Origin: Tous-C4FEB sp044356555
Lineage (GTDB): Bacteria > Verrucomicrobiota > Verrucomicrobiia > Opitutales > Opitutaceae
Direction of reading: 5' to 3'
Length of the DNA stretch: 64,000 nt
NCBI GenBank assembly: GCA_044356555.1
Contig: JBIKWB010000019.1
Coordinates: 1 to 64,000, forward strand
Under the pieces are notes generated by a model that was given only the letters and a program-made list of their open reading frames with translations, ran no database searches and was not told the origin of the DNA. Positions 34,814-43,484 of the stretch are shown here, piece after piece (the stretch's first letter is position 1; the number at the start of each line of letters is the position of its first letter). The position numbers and the translations under genes are program-made.

Positions 34814-35467
34814 TCAGGGCAGCGCGCGGATCATGAGATCCTTGAAATACGTGATGCTCTTCGGGTCGTGGCCTTGGATCGCGATGGTGCCCGAGCTGAG
34901 TTTGCGGCCGTTCATGTTCTTGAGCGTCTTCGACGGATCCCAATCGGCGGGTTCGGTCCAGTCGACCGTCGTCTTGCCGTCGATCTGGATAATGATCCGC
35001 TTGCCCTCGACCTTGATGTAATAGTCGAACCACACGTCATCGGTGTTCGGAGCCACGTTCAACACGTCCTGCACCGCATAAAGGCCGCCCGTTTTTTTGA
35101 CGTCTTTATGCGTGGCGTTCACCTGGCACTCGTAGCCCTTGCTCGGCCAACCCTTGGGCTCAAACGCCGTGTGAAAGTAGATCCCGGCGTTGGACCCCGG
35201 CGTGGTTTTCACCTTGGCCTTGAACTCGAAATTCTTGAACGACGCCGCGCCGTCCGCGCCATAAAAGAGGTGAGCACGTCCGCCGCCGTCGACCTTGAGC
35301 ACGCCGGCCTCGACCTTGAACACATTGGGGGTTTCGTCGTTGGCCTTCCAGCCGGTGAGATCCTTGCCGTTGAACATCGTCGTCCAACCGGAGGTTTTGT
35401 CGGCGGCCTGAAGGGCCGCGAAACTGAGCGCGAGGGCGGGGAGCAAGAAAGCAAATCGTGTTTTCAT
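34814..35467 (-). CDS. DUF1080 (3-keto-disaccharide hydrolase-like) exported protein
   Basis: Concanavalin-like jelly-roll protein of 217 residues with a signal peptide to about Ala21. FNGKDLTGW (32-40), GSNAGIYFH (90-98) and GYECQVN are the family motifs. DUF1080 proteins include secreted 3-keto-glycoside hydrolases; many have unknown substrates. It stands at the end of a leftward block after the ABC exporter, 54 bases from the permease stop, with the element at 34636 just downstream. Confidence 0.83.
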   Translation of the reverse strand: MKTRFAFLLPALALSFAALQAADKTSGWTTMFNGKDLTGWKANDETPNVFKVEAGVLKVDGGGRAHLFYGADGAASFKNFEFKAKVKTTPGSNAGIYFHTAFEPKGWPSKGYECQVNATHKDVKKTGGLYAVQDVLNVAPNTDDVWFDYYIKVEGKRIIIQIDGKTTVDWTEPADWDPSKTLKNMNGRKLSSGTIAIQGHDPKSITYFKDLMIRALP

Positions 35468-35521
35468 CGGGGCCGATGCTTTGCGCCCGAACCGCCCCGT
35501 GTCGAGTGCCGAGGCGTTGGG

Positions 35522-36727
35522 TCAGGAAACCGGCGCGAGCGTCTCCGCCACCGGGGTCCGATACGCCTTCACCGCCGGCACCGCGCCGCCCAGCGCGCAC
35601 AAAGCCGTCATCGCCAGCGGACAAACCCACAGCACCGCGTGGCCTTCGGTCACGTCGAGCACGACGCCCGTCTGCGCGCGGATCACCCCGGCCACCAGCG
35701 TCAACAGACCAAAATAGATCGCGAAACCGACCGCCGCGCCGAGCGCTCCGATGCCCGCGGCTTCTGCCACCACGGCACCGAAAATCGTCCTGCGCCGGGC
35801 GCCGAGCGCGCGCAAGATCGCGAGGTCGCGCTGCCGCGCACTCATCGAATTGTAAATGCTCGCGAGCACCGAGCCCGCCGCGACCAACGCCACCAGATAC
35901 GCCACCAGCGCGAGCACGCGGTCGAACCACGAAATCTTCCCGAAAAAATCCGCCATGATCGCGCCCACCGGATAGGCGAAGGTCATCCGGTTGCCTTGTT
36001 TGTTGATCATCAGGTCAAGCATCACGCCCGCGGAGGCCGCCCGCAGCTGGATCAGCACCGCGCTCACATCGGTCGCCGCCTTCGGATCATGGCCGCTCAT
36101 CGTCTGCACCCCCTTGATCGGCACCCAGATCACTTTGTCGGCCGGCGTGTTCGTCGGAGTCAGAATCCCCGTCACCGTGAACACTTCCTCGTGCAGCGCC
36201 TTTTCGTCGAAGGTGAGTCCATGAAACGGTTGGAAAGTGGAGCCCACTTTCAGCCCGAGCCGCTCCGCCGCGAAGCTACCGACCACCGCCTCCCGCGCGG
36301 CCTCGCCAAAAACTTTTCCACCCGGTGCCACCGCATATTTCTTCCCCGGCGCATACTCCACGTTCGTCAACAGCTGCGGCACCGTGCCCACGATCCGGTA
36401 GCCGCGCAGGTTGTCGCCCACCGCAATCGGGATCGCCGTCTTCACCGCCGGGTGTTTTCGGATCAGCTCGTAGTCGCTCGCCGCCAGATTGCCCGGCGAG
36501 GCCTCCAGATGAAAAATGCCGTTGAGCACCAGTTGCAGCTTCGAACCCCGCGCGCCCAACACCGCATCGAACGCCGTCGAGGTTGAAACGAACGCCGCCT
36601 GCGCCTGCGTCTTCACCACCCACACCGTCATCAACAACCCGCACGCGAGCGCGATGCTGCCGGCCGTGATCAGCGTCGAAAGCGCATGCTGCCGCAGGGA
36701 ACGGTAAACGATGAGCGGCAGCGTCAC
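35522..36727 (-). CDS. ABC transporter permease, FtsX/MacB-like
   Basis: Permease of 401 residues with the MacB-type layout: one N-terminal membrane segment (about 18-38), a large periplasmic domain, then three C-terminal segments (FtsX domain, about 280-395). The coupling sequence SARQRDLAILRALGARR matches the family. MacB-type exporters drive lipoproteins or small molecules through the periplasm. Translation starts at GTG 36727, overlapping the ATPase stop. Confidence 0.87.
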   Translation of the reverse strand: MTLPLIVYRSLRQHALSTLITAGSIALACGLLMTVWVVKTQAQAAFVSTSTAFDAVLGARGSKLQLVLNGIFHLEASPGNLAASDYELIRKHPAVKTAIPIAVGDNLRGYRIVGTVPQLLTNVEYAPGKKYAVAPGGKVFGEAAREAVVGSFAAERLGLKVGSTFQPFHGLTFDEKALHEEVFTVTGILTPTNTPADKVIWVPIKGVQTMSGHDPKAATDVSAVLIQLRAASAGVMLDLMINKQGNRMTFAYPVGAIMADFFGKISWFDRVLALVAYLVALVAAGSVLASIYNSMSARQRDLAILRALGARRRTIFGAVVAEAAGIGALGAAVGFAIYFGLLTLVAGVIRAQTGVVLDVTEGHAVLWVCPLAMTALCALGGAVPAVKAYRTPVAETLAPVS

Positions 36728-37434
36728 GACCCGCCCTCCTTCCCGTCGGCCGGCACCGCGCCGGGACCACGCCGCGCCGCCGCGTTGATCACCGCGAAAT
36801 CCTGCATGCCCTCAAACTGCGCGAGCACGCCGTCGTCGTGGCTCACGAGGAGCAACGCCGCGCCGTTCTCCCGGCACACTTCACGGATCAGCGCCAACGC
36901 CTCGCGCGCACTCGTCCGGTCCAAGTTTCCCGTCGGCTCGTCGGCCAGCACGAGCTTGGGCCGGTTCGCCAACGCCCGCGCCACCGCAACGCGCTGTTGC
37001 TGGCCCGTTGAAAGCTGCCGGGGGAAATGGCCGAGCCGGTGCTCCAGCCCCACGCGCCGCAGCAGCTCCACCGCGTGCGCCCGATCCACGCCGCGCGGAC
37101 CAAAGCTCATGCCGAGCAGCACGTTTTCCAACACCGTGTAGCCTTGGAGCAGGTTAAAAGTCTGGAAAATATAACCGATCTTGTCCGCCCGCAGCCGGTC
37201 GCGCTTCGCCTCGGGCAACGCGGCCAGATCGATCCCGTCGAGCTCCACGCGCCCGCCGTCGGCCGCCAGAATCCCCGCGATCAGATTCAAAAACGTCGTC
37301 TTGCCCGAGCCGCTTTCCCCGCGCAACGCCCGCTGCTCTCCCGCCGCGAGTTCGAACCGCCCCACGCGCACGATCTCCGCCCGCCCACCTTCCGGGCTGA
37401 CAAAGGACTTCGTGAGATCGGCAACCGACAACAT
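36724..37434 (-). CDS. ABC transporter ATP-binding protein
   Basis: Nucleotide-binding subunit of 236 residues. Walker A is GESGSGKTT (39-47), the signature LSTGQQQRVAVARAL near 140, and Walker B LVLADEPTGNLD near 160. The QQQ in the signature and the NLD end are typical of LolD/MacB-type ATPases. It is coupled to the permease by a four-base GTGA overlap. Confidence 0.93.
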   Translation of the reverse strand: MLSVADLTKSFVSPEGGRAEIVRVGRFELAAGEQRALRGESGSGKTTFLNLIAGILAADGGRVELDGIDLAALPEAKRDRLRADKIGYIFQTFNLLQGYTVLENVLLGMSFGPRGVDRAHAVELLRRVGLEHRLGHFPRQLSTGQQQRVAVARALANRPKLVLADEPTGNLDRTSAREALALIREVCRENGAALLLVSHDDGVLAQFEGMQDFAVINAAARRGPGAVPADGKEGGS

Positions 37435-37652
37435 GGCGTCACCCTGCCAAGCCGGGGTCTCTTGCCAAACTTTTCATCACAGAATTTCGCGTTCCGATTT
37501 CCATCCGATGAAGCGCAGGGGCACGCCAAGAACGGCACGGGCTTTTCGCCCGTGAACGAGCGGGCATTTTGCCCACTCGTTTCCTCACCCATGGGCGGGA
37601 CGCCCCTGCCACGACGAACCCTGACTAACCCCGCCTCACGCCCCCGCTGCGC
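37435..37652. other. Intergenic region with repeat copy C
   Basis: About 220 bases with no gene, mostly taken up by the hairpin repeat at 37534-37612. It must contain the promoter of the ABC ATPase gene and the terminator of the triple-module gene. Confidence 0.55.
37534..37612 (-). repeat. Dispersed hairpin repeat, copy C
   Basis: Inverted relative to copies A and B. Hairpins are CACGGGC-TTTTC-GCCCGTG (37536-37554), GGGC-ATTTT-GCCC (37562-37574), and a GGGCGGGACGCCC segment at 37593-37605. The copy is the most regular of the three. Confidence 0.75.
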
Positions 37653-39368
37653 TCATTCCGCCTGCTTCTTTGGCCGGGGCCGGCGCGCGCCGCCCTTCTT
37701 TTCGCCCGCTCCCGCCTCGTCGCCTTCGGCCCCTGCTCCGGCGGTAAATTTCGAGGCCTTCGCGTTGACCCAAAGTTCATCCTTCGCGTTTTTGTTCAGC
37801 CAGAAAATCTCCCCGGCATGTTCGACGAAGACCGGTTTTTCCCGCGCCTTCTCCGGCCCTTTCAGGCCGGCGCCAAGCAACGCCGCGAGCAGCTCGTCCG
37901 GTGATTTTTTGAGGTCCTCGGCCACACGGTCGAGCTTCCCCGCAAAGCCTCCGGTCTTGGTCTCTTTCAACAGCAGCCGCACGCCGCTCAAAACGTTCTC
38001 CGGCGCGGGCGGCGGCGGAATCGCAGCGACCGGCGCCATGATTTCCGGGGTCGGTGCCGGCTGGACGGGCACAGCTGCCTCAGTCGCCGGCGCGGTCGGA
38101 TCCGCCGCCGGAGCCAGCACGTCGCCCGGCCCCTTCTCCCGTCCGTTGATCCAGACGCCGCCGTTCGAATCGCGGTTCAACCACCACACATATTCGCCGA
38201 TTTCGACGTTCAACGGCTCGCCGGTCGTTCCCGGCTCAAGCACGAGCCCGAGGGCCAAAAATCCCGCCATCAAATCCGCCTCGGAGCACCGCAGCCCGCG
38301 CGCCAAAAACGGCACGCTGCCCGAACCGCCCGGCCCGCGCCGATTTCGCCGCATCAGCGGACGCACCCGGTCGAGCAACTCCGGTCCGGCGACCGGCGGC
38401 ACTCCGACCACTGCCACCGGCGCAGCCACCGCTCCCTCAACGGGTGCCGCCGTCGGCGCATCGGCCGCCACCGCCACCGGCGCCTTGGCCTGCTCGCGCG
38501 GACGCGGCACAAATACCGGAGCCTCCGCCCGGCGGGCCGGCGCGTCGGCCATTTCACCACCGCTCGAAGCCGGCGGGGTCGGGGCCGCACTGGGCGCAAC
38601 CGCCGGCACTTCGCCTTCCGGCGTGGCAAACGGCGTGGCCTTCACCGTCCGAAACACCGGACGTGGTTTCTCCTTGGTGTTGATCCAAAGCTCTCCGCGG
38701 CGGTTCAGATTCACCCAAAAAAGATCGCCGTCGAATTCCACATAGACCACCGGTGCATCTTCGTCGTCGGGCACCACGAGGCCGCATTCTTTGAGCGCAC
38801 CGATCACGTCGGCATCGCTGAAATCCCATTTCTTGGCGAGGTAGTCCACGCCGACCGACATACCGGGTCCGCGCTGATTGCGGCGCATGTGGGGCTTCAT
38901 CGCATCGAAGAACGACGGCAACTCGTCCTCTTCGCCTATCTTGTCCCACTCGTCCTTCGCCTGCTCCTCCTCTTGCGCATCCGGATCGTTGTCCCGCTCG
39001 GTGTCCCGCGGCTTGCGGAACCCGTCCGCAGGCGCGGCTTTCTCCGCCAACGCCGCGTCGGCTTTTTCCTCGGCGCCGGCCGAATAGGCACCGGTGCCGG
39101 CGGCGCTCTTGAACTTCGATTCGAACTCCGCGCGGATTTTGTCCGCCTCGACCTTGGCCGCGGCGGCGACCGCGTCCTGCAACGTCCAATCCCGCTGCGT
39201 CGTGCGCCGGGCGAGGCCGTTAAAGGCCAGAATGTTGTCCGGCTGCATTTGGAAGGAGACGATCTCCCAGTCCTCTTTGCCCAGATCGTTCAGAAACTTT
39301 TCCATGAGCGCCGGCGAAGCGAATCCGCCCCGGCCGCTCGTGATCATCTTGTATTCCCAGAGTGACAT
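37653..39368 (-). CDS. Protein with three copies of an unrecognised module
   Basis: Unknown protein of 571 residues. The first 60 residues (LWEYKMITSG...EDWEIVSFQM) resemble DUF4177-type small domains. Three copies of one module follow, at about 155-235, 331-412 and 457-538, joined by Ala/Pro-rich linkers. Copies 1 and 2 open MRRN(Q/R)RGPG; all three have a helical part ending in ALxxxGL and a beta part of the type VxVExxxxxFWxNxNxxxxLWxN. Helix then strand-rich Trp part suggests a nucleic-acid- or peptide-binding fold, which is a guess. A basic tail (RRPRPKKQ) ends the protein. No signal peptide, so cytoplasmic. Confidence 0.75.
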   Translation of the reverse strand: MSLWEYKMITSGRGGFASPALMEKFLNDLGKEDWEIVSFQMQPDNILAFNGLARRTTQRDWTLQDAVAAAAKVEADKIRAEFESKFKSAAGTGAYSAGAEEKADAALAEKAAPADGFRKPRDTERDNDPDAQEEEQAKDEWDKIGEEDELPSFFDAMKPHMRRNQRGPGMSVGVDYLAKKWDFSDADVIGALKECGLVVPDDEDAPVVYVEFDGDLFWVNLNRRGELWINTKEKPRPVFRTVKATPFATPEGEVPAVAPSAAPTPPASSGGEMADAPARRAEAPVFVPRPREQAKAPVAVAADAPTAAPVEGAVAAPVAVVGVPPVAGPELLDRVRPLMRRNRRGPGGSGSVPFLARGLRCSEADLMAGFLALGLVLEPGTTGEPLNVEIGEYVWWLNRDSNGGVWINGREKGPGDVLAPAADPTAPATEAAVPVQPAPTPEIMAPVAAIPPPPAPENVLSGVRLLLKETKTGGFAGKLDRVAEDLKKSPDELLAALLGAGLKGPEKAREKPVFVEHAGEIFWLNKNAKDELWVNAKASKFTAGAGAEGDEAGAGEKKGGARRPRPKKQAE

Positions 39369-39452
39369 AAAATTTTTTGCTTTAAACGCGAAGCGCCATG
39401 AATCCCAAAGCGCACGCCGGTTGCCGAGCCAAATCGCGCCGCGGTCCCCGCC

Positions 39453-40598
39453 TCACTTCGTCACCGCCGCCAAAAAATGCTCCAGTGCATACCCCGCGAG
39501 CTGACCGCCCGGCCCCGCCTGGTTGAACTCAAATGCGTGCGTCGCCCACGGCAGCTCCAGATACAGCTGCGGCACCCGCGCCGCCGCGAGCCGCGCCGTC
39601 AACCGCTCGCTGTGCCGATACCACACCAGCGTGTCGATCGTCCCGTGCACCAGCAGCGTCGGCGGCGAACCCGCCTTCACTTTCTGATGCCCGCTCGCAC
39701 TCTCGTAATTCGCCTTCGCTGCGGCCGGCGGCCCGCCCAGATATTGCCGCATCAAGTTCGGTGATTTTAAAAGATCGTCCTCCACCGCGTAGGTGTAGGC
39801 GAAAAACATATCGTGCGGCGCATAGAACGACACCACTCCCCGGATCGCCGGGTCGTTCGCCCCGTAACCCACCGCCGACGCGATCTGCCCGCCCGCGCTG
39901 CGGCCGAACAACACCAGCCGCGTCCCGTCCACGCCCAACTCCACCGCGTGCGCCTTCAAATACGCCAGCGCCGCCAACGTGTCTTCCCGTTGCGCCGGCC
40001 AGATGAATTTCGGCGCCAACCGGTAATCGATCGCGGCCACCGCGTAACCCAACCGCGCCAGCCCGTGGTTGAACCCCGCCAACTGCTCGCGGTTCCCGCT
40101 GTCCCAGCCGCCGCCATGAATCACTACGATGCATGGTGCCGCTTGGCCCGGAGCTCCCGGGCCCGTCGCGCGGTAAAGATCCAACTTCAAACCCGGCGCA
40201 TACTCCCGCGTCTCCACCGCCACCGCCGACGGCGCCGATTCAACGAATCCGCCGACGGAGAACGCCGCCCGCGGCGAAGCCGCACCGCCAAACGCCGCCT
40301 CGAGTCGCTGCGGCAACGTCCGCCCGATCCGCGCCGCCTCCCACGTCGGCTTCAGCAAGAGCCCCGCCGCTCCCACACTCAGCACGACCGTGCTCCACGC
40401 GAGCCCCTCATGTCCGGCCCGCAGTGCCCACGCTGCGCCACCCAGCGCCAACGCCACGAGCGCCAGCCAGTGCCCAAACTCGCCCGCCACCAGCGCGAGC
40501 TTCCAATTTAACCAATCCGGCGAACGCAGCAGGGTGAGCAGGCCACCCGCCGCAAAAACTCCGGCCGCCAAAAACAAAAATCCTCGGATCATCCCCAT
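39453..40598 (-). CDS. Alpha/beta hydrolase (carboxylesterase-like) with membrane N-terminus
   Basis: Esterase of 381 residues. Three hydrophobic segments occupy the first 90 residues or so. The catalytic domain has the HGGGW oxyanion motif (near 178), the nucleophile in GRSAGG, and a plausible Asp (HGTIDTLVWY) and His (TWATHAFEF-like, near 361) for the triad. It resembles HSL-type esterases. The start at 40598 is preferred; the longer frame is basic and non-hydrophobic. Divergent from the pseudouridine synthase. Confidence 0.83.
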   Translation of the reverse strand: MGMIRGFLFLAAGVFAAGGLLTLLRSPDWLNWKLALVAGEFGHWLALVALALGGAAWALRAGHEGLAWSTVVLSVGAAGLLLKPTWEAARIGRTLPQRLEAAFGGAASPRAAFSVGGFVESAPSAVAVETREYAPGLKLDLYRATGPGAPGQAAPCIVVIHGGGWDSGNREQLAGFNHGLARLGYAVAAIDYRLAPKFIWPAQREDTLAALAYLKAHAVELGVDGTRLVLFGRSAGGQIASAVGYGANDPAIRGVVSFYAPHDMFFAYTYAVEDDLLKSPNLMRQYLGGPPAAAKANYESASGHQKVKAGSPPTLLVHGTIDTLVWYRHSERLTARLAAARVPQLYLELPWATHAFEFNQAGPGGQLAGYALEHFLAAVTK

Positions 40599-40754
40599 AT
40601 CTACGCCGACTGGCCCCAAAAAGTCGCCCGTGGCGAAAAAATTCCCCGCCTCTTTGTTTTTCCAGCCTCTCCTTTTCTCTCCCCCAGCTTTCCCGCCCCG
40701 CGCTTTTTCATTCCCCGCGCCGCACCCGCGCCCCAACCTCCGCGCTCACCACCC

Positions 40755-41498
40755 ATGCGCCGCCTCGACCAACTCCTCGCCAACCTCGGTTACTGCTCCC
40801 GCAGTGAAGCCCGCGATTGGATCGACTCCGGTGCCGTTACCGTGCGCGGCGAGCCCGCCGACGGCCCGTCCCAAAAAGCCCACGCCACCGACGTCCGCGT
40901 CGAGGGCGAACCGCTCGACCACCCCGACGGCCTCATTCTCCTCCTCCATAAACCCCTCGGCCTCGTGTGCTCCCACGAACTCCGCGAGGGCCCCAACGTG
41001 TACAGCCTGCTGCCGCCGCGTTGGCAGCGCCGCAATCCCGTCATCACCAGCATCGGCCGCCTCGATAAAGACACCTCCGGCCTCATTTTGCTCACCGACC
41101 AAAGCGCGCTCGTCCATCGCCTCACGTCGCCCAAACACAAGGTCCCTAAAATCTACCGCGCCACTCTCGCCGCGGCCATTCCGCCCGCCCGCGTCGCGGA
41201 GATCACCACGCTCTTCGCCGCCGGCACGCTCGTCCTGCCCGAGGAGAAAACGCCCTGCGCCCCCGCCGGCCTCAACATGATCTCCCCGCGCGAAGCCGAG
41301 CTCACGCTCACCGAGGGTCGCTACCACCAGGTCCGCCGCATGTTCGCCTGCGTCGGCTACGAGGTCGTCGCCCTCCACCGCTCTCGCTTCGGGGATCTCG
41401 ACCTCGGTGACCTTAAGCCGGGCACGTGGCGCGCGCTCCCGCTCGATTTTTTCAACCTTCCCGCCGTCCCATCCGCCGGCGCCACTCCGCCCGCCTAG
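40755..41498 (+). CDS. RsuA/RluB-family pseudouridine synthase
   Basis: rRNA pseudouridine synthase of 247 residues. The N-terminal S4 RNA-binding domain (RRLDQLLANLGYCSRSEARDWI) is followed by the catalytic core with GRLDKDTSGL (about 100-109), whose Asp is the nucleophile. The length fits RsuA (16S rRNA) more than RluB. It starts a rightward pair with the YhbY-like RNA-binding gene, which supports a ribosome-maturation role. Confidence 0.9.
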   Translation: MRRLDQLLANLGYCSRSEARDWIDSGAVTVRGEPADGPSQKAHATDVRVEGEPLDHPDGLILLLHKPLGLVCSHELREGPNVYSLLPPRWQRRNPVITSIGRLDKDTSGLILLTDQSALVHRLTSPKHKVPKIYRATLAAAIPPARVAEITTLFAAGTLVLPEEKTPCAPAGLNMISPREAELTLTEGRYHQVRRMFACVGYEVVALHRSRFGDLDLGDLKPGTWRALPLDFFNLPAVPSAGATPPA

Positions 41499-41545
41499 GC
41501 CGTGGGCTTGCAGCGCGCCGGCCGCCTGTCATGCGTCTCTCCCAC

Positions 41546-41857
41546 ATGGAAAACCTTCCCCTTACCGGCGCGCAAAAATCCAAACTGCGCGGCCTCGGCC
41601 AAAAACTCGATGCCACCCTCAAGGTCGGCAAAGACGGCCTCACGCCCACGTTTATCACCGAGCTGAGCCGCGCCCTCCGCGGCCACGATCTCATCAAGCT
41701 CCGCTTCGTCGGCGAGTCCGACCGCACCGCCCGCGCCGCGCTCACGACCGAGATCGAGGCCGCCGGCCATTGCACCTGCGTCGGCTCTGTCGGCGCCACC
41801 GCACTTTTTTACAAGCCCGCCGGCGATCCCTCCAAGTCCTCGCTGCCCGTCGCCTGA
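41546..41857 (+). CDS. YhbY-family (CRM domain) RNA-binding protein
   Basis: CRM-domain protein of 103 residues that binds pre-ribosomal RNA. LTGAQKSKLRGLGQKLDATLKVGKDGLT (about 6-32, quoted in part) and a late Gly-rich segment are the family pattern. The start at 41546 reproduces the usual LT(G)xQK opening; an ATG at 41531 adds five residues. It lies 47 bases after the pseudouridine synthase. Confidence 0.87.
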   Translation: MENLPLTGAQKSKLRGLGQKLDATLKVGKDGLTPTFITELSRALRGHDLIKLRFVGESDRTARAALTTEIEAAGHCTCVGSVGATALFYKPAGDPSKSSLPVA

Positions 41858-41881
41858 TTTAAGTCCTGCGGCCGGCCGCAT

Positions 41882-43369
41882 TTATTCGCGGGCTTCCGTC
41901 TGCCGCAAGATCTGACTCACCGCCTGTGGAGTGAGGCCGAGCAGCCGCGCCGCCTTACTCTGGTTTCCACCCGTCTTGCGCAAAGCGCCGCGCACGAGTT
42001 CCAGTTTCATGGCCCGCAGATAGTCCATCATTGAAAATCCCTCGCGCAGCCGCGGCACAGCGGCCGTGAAAACATTGGCCAGGTTCACCGCCAGCTCAAA
42101 GTCCAGGTCTTCGGGCTGGATCTCGGGTTCCTCCGCCGTGAGCACCGCGTGCTCCACCACCCTGCGCAGCTCGCTCACATTACTCGGCCAACGATGGCTC
42201 TCTAGCTTCGCCAGCGCCGCCGGAGAGAATCGCTTGGGGCGGGGCAGGGTGCGGTTCAAACGCTCCAATTCATCTTTCGCCAGTCGCAAGACATCGCCGG
42301 GTCGCTCCCGCAACGGCGGCAGCGTGATCAGCGCCGTCCGCAGCCGCCGCCAGATCTCAACCGGCAGATGACCGAGCCGCACTTCTTCCTCAAAATCGCG
42401 CTCGGTCGTCAAAATGAGCCGGACGTTTACCTTTACCGGGGTTCGCCCCCGCGCCCGAAAATAGTGGCCGTCGTCCACGGCCTTCAGGAGTCGCGCCAAC
42501 AGCGGCGCGGGCAATTGCTGCGCTTTGATCAACACCAAGGTGCCTCCGTCCGCCTGCCGCAGCTTGCCGTCCCCGCCGTCACCTTCCTCGCCCAACAACA
42601 CCGTTTCAAACAGATCGGCCGGCACCGTCGCGCAATTGAAAATGAGCAGGGGCCCGCTCGCGCGATTGCTGAACTGATGCACGAGCGACGCGAACAAGTG
42701 TTTCTGCGTGCCCGGTTCGCCTTTCACCAACAGCGGCGCGAGATGCCGGCTAAGGTTCACCGCCAGCTCCAGGATCGCCCGCGAGAAGTAATGCCGCGGC
42801 GTCGTGTGCGCCGCACCCTGCTGGTCCACGTCGTCCCAACGGTCTCGCCGCGTCGAGAGCAACGCCAGCGTCTCGGGCCGGAGCGCCGCCAGCGGTTCGC
42901 CCCAATCCAGTTCGCGCACAAACCGGGGCCCGGCGATGCCGTTGTGCACCGTGCGCCGGAAATTCAGCAGCTTCGCCCCAAGCTCCCCGGCCACGGCCAA
43001 GAGCACCCAACATGCGTGCATCTCCGGCGTGCCCGAGATCAACGACACCGACCATTCGTCGTCCGGACCATCCCGCCGGATTCGCGCCAACACCACGCGC
43101 AGCTTCGCCAAAATCTCCGGATGGTGCGTGGCGTCGGCCAGCTCCAGCCCGATCACTTGCACGCTCAGCTTCGGATGTAGCTCTTTCAGCGCCTGCCGCG
43201 TCCGTTCGCTGTGGTCAGCCCGATGCGGCCGCCCCAGCAAAATCACCCGGTCAAAACTGCGCTCATCGAGCAGGGTCAGGATCGGTCCTTTGTGCCGGCC
43301 ATCTTCATGCGGATCATGCGCGTAGGGATCGCGCAGTCCGACGAAGGTGATGAGGGTTTGCCGCGCCAT
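41882..43369 (-). CDS. RtcR-like CARF-domain regulator with degenerate AAA+ domain
   Basis: Regulator of 495 residues in RtcR order. The N-terminus (about 1-150) is a CARF-like ligand domain: TLITFVGLRD, FDRVILLGRP, and the ISGTPEMHACWVLLA helix (111-125), as in RtcR. The central part (about 195-365) is a bEBP AAA+ relic: Walker A is GEPGTQKH (217-224), Walker B reads LVLIK at 278-282 instead of hydrophobic-D-E, and the GAFTGA loop that contacts sigma-54 is absent. PPLRERPGDV is kept. A Fis-type HTH (NQSKAARLLGLTPQAVSQIL) ends the protein. So it probably binds DNA and a ligand but cannot hydrolyse ATP or act as a normal sigma-54 activator. No rtcA/rtcB is nearby. Confidence 0.85.
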   Translation of the reverse strand: MARQTLITFVGLRDPYAHDPHEDGRHKGPILTLLDERSFDRVILLGRPHRADHSERTRQALKELHPKLSVQVIGLELADATHHPEILAKLRVVLARIRRDGPDDEWSVSLISGTPEMHACWVLLAVAGELGAKLLNFRRTVHNGIAGPRFVRELDWGEPLAALRPETLALLSTRRDRWDDVDQQGAAHTTPRHYFSRAILELAVNLSRHLAPLLVKGEPGTQKHLFASLVHQFSNRASGPLLIFNCATVPADLFETVLLGEEGDGGDGKLRQADGGTLVLIKAQQLPAPLLARLLKAVDDGHYFRARGRTPVKVNVRLILTTERDFEEEVRLGHLPVEIWRRLRTALITLPPLRERPGDVLRLAKDELERLNRTLPRPKRFSPAALAKLESHRWPSNVSELRRVVEHAVLTAEEPEIQPEDLDFELAVNLANVFTAAVPRLREGFSMMDYLRAMKLELVRGALRKTGGNQSKAARLLGLTPQAVSQILRQTEARE

Positions 43370-43484
43370 CACGGTCTCTTTGCACGGAGCCCAAGCGGCT
43401 GCAACGCTCATTGCAGGTATCAATGAAATTTTAAGCCATTGGTTTTGCGCCTCCGGTCCCGCCCCGTGCGCTTGAATCCACCTT

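Noticed and set aside
41882..43369. Reading the regulator as a normal sigma-54 enhancer-binding protein
   Set aside because: GAFTGA is missing and Walker B lacks Asp-Glu, so normal activation of sigma-54 polymerase is not supported.
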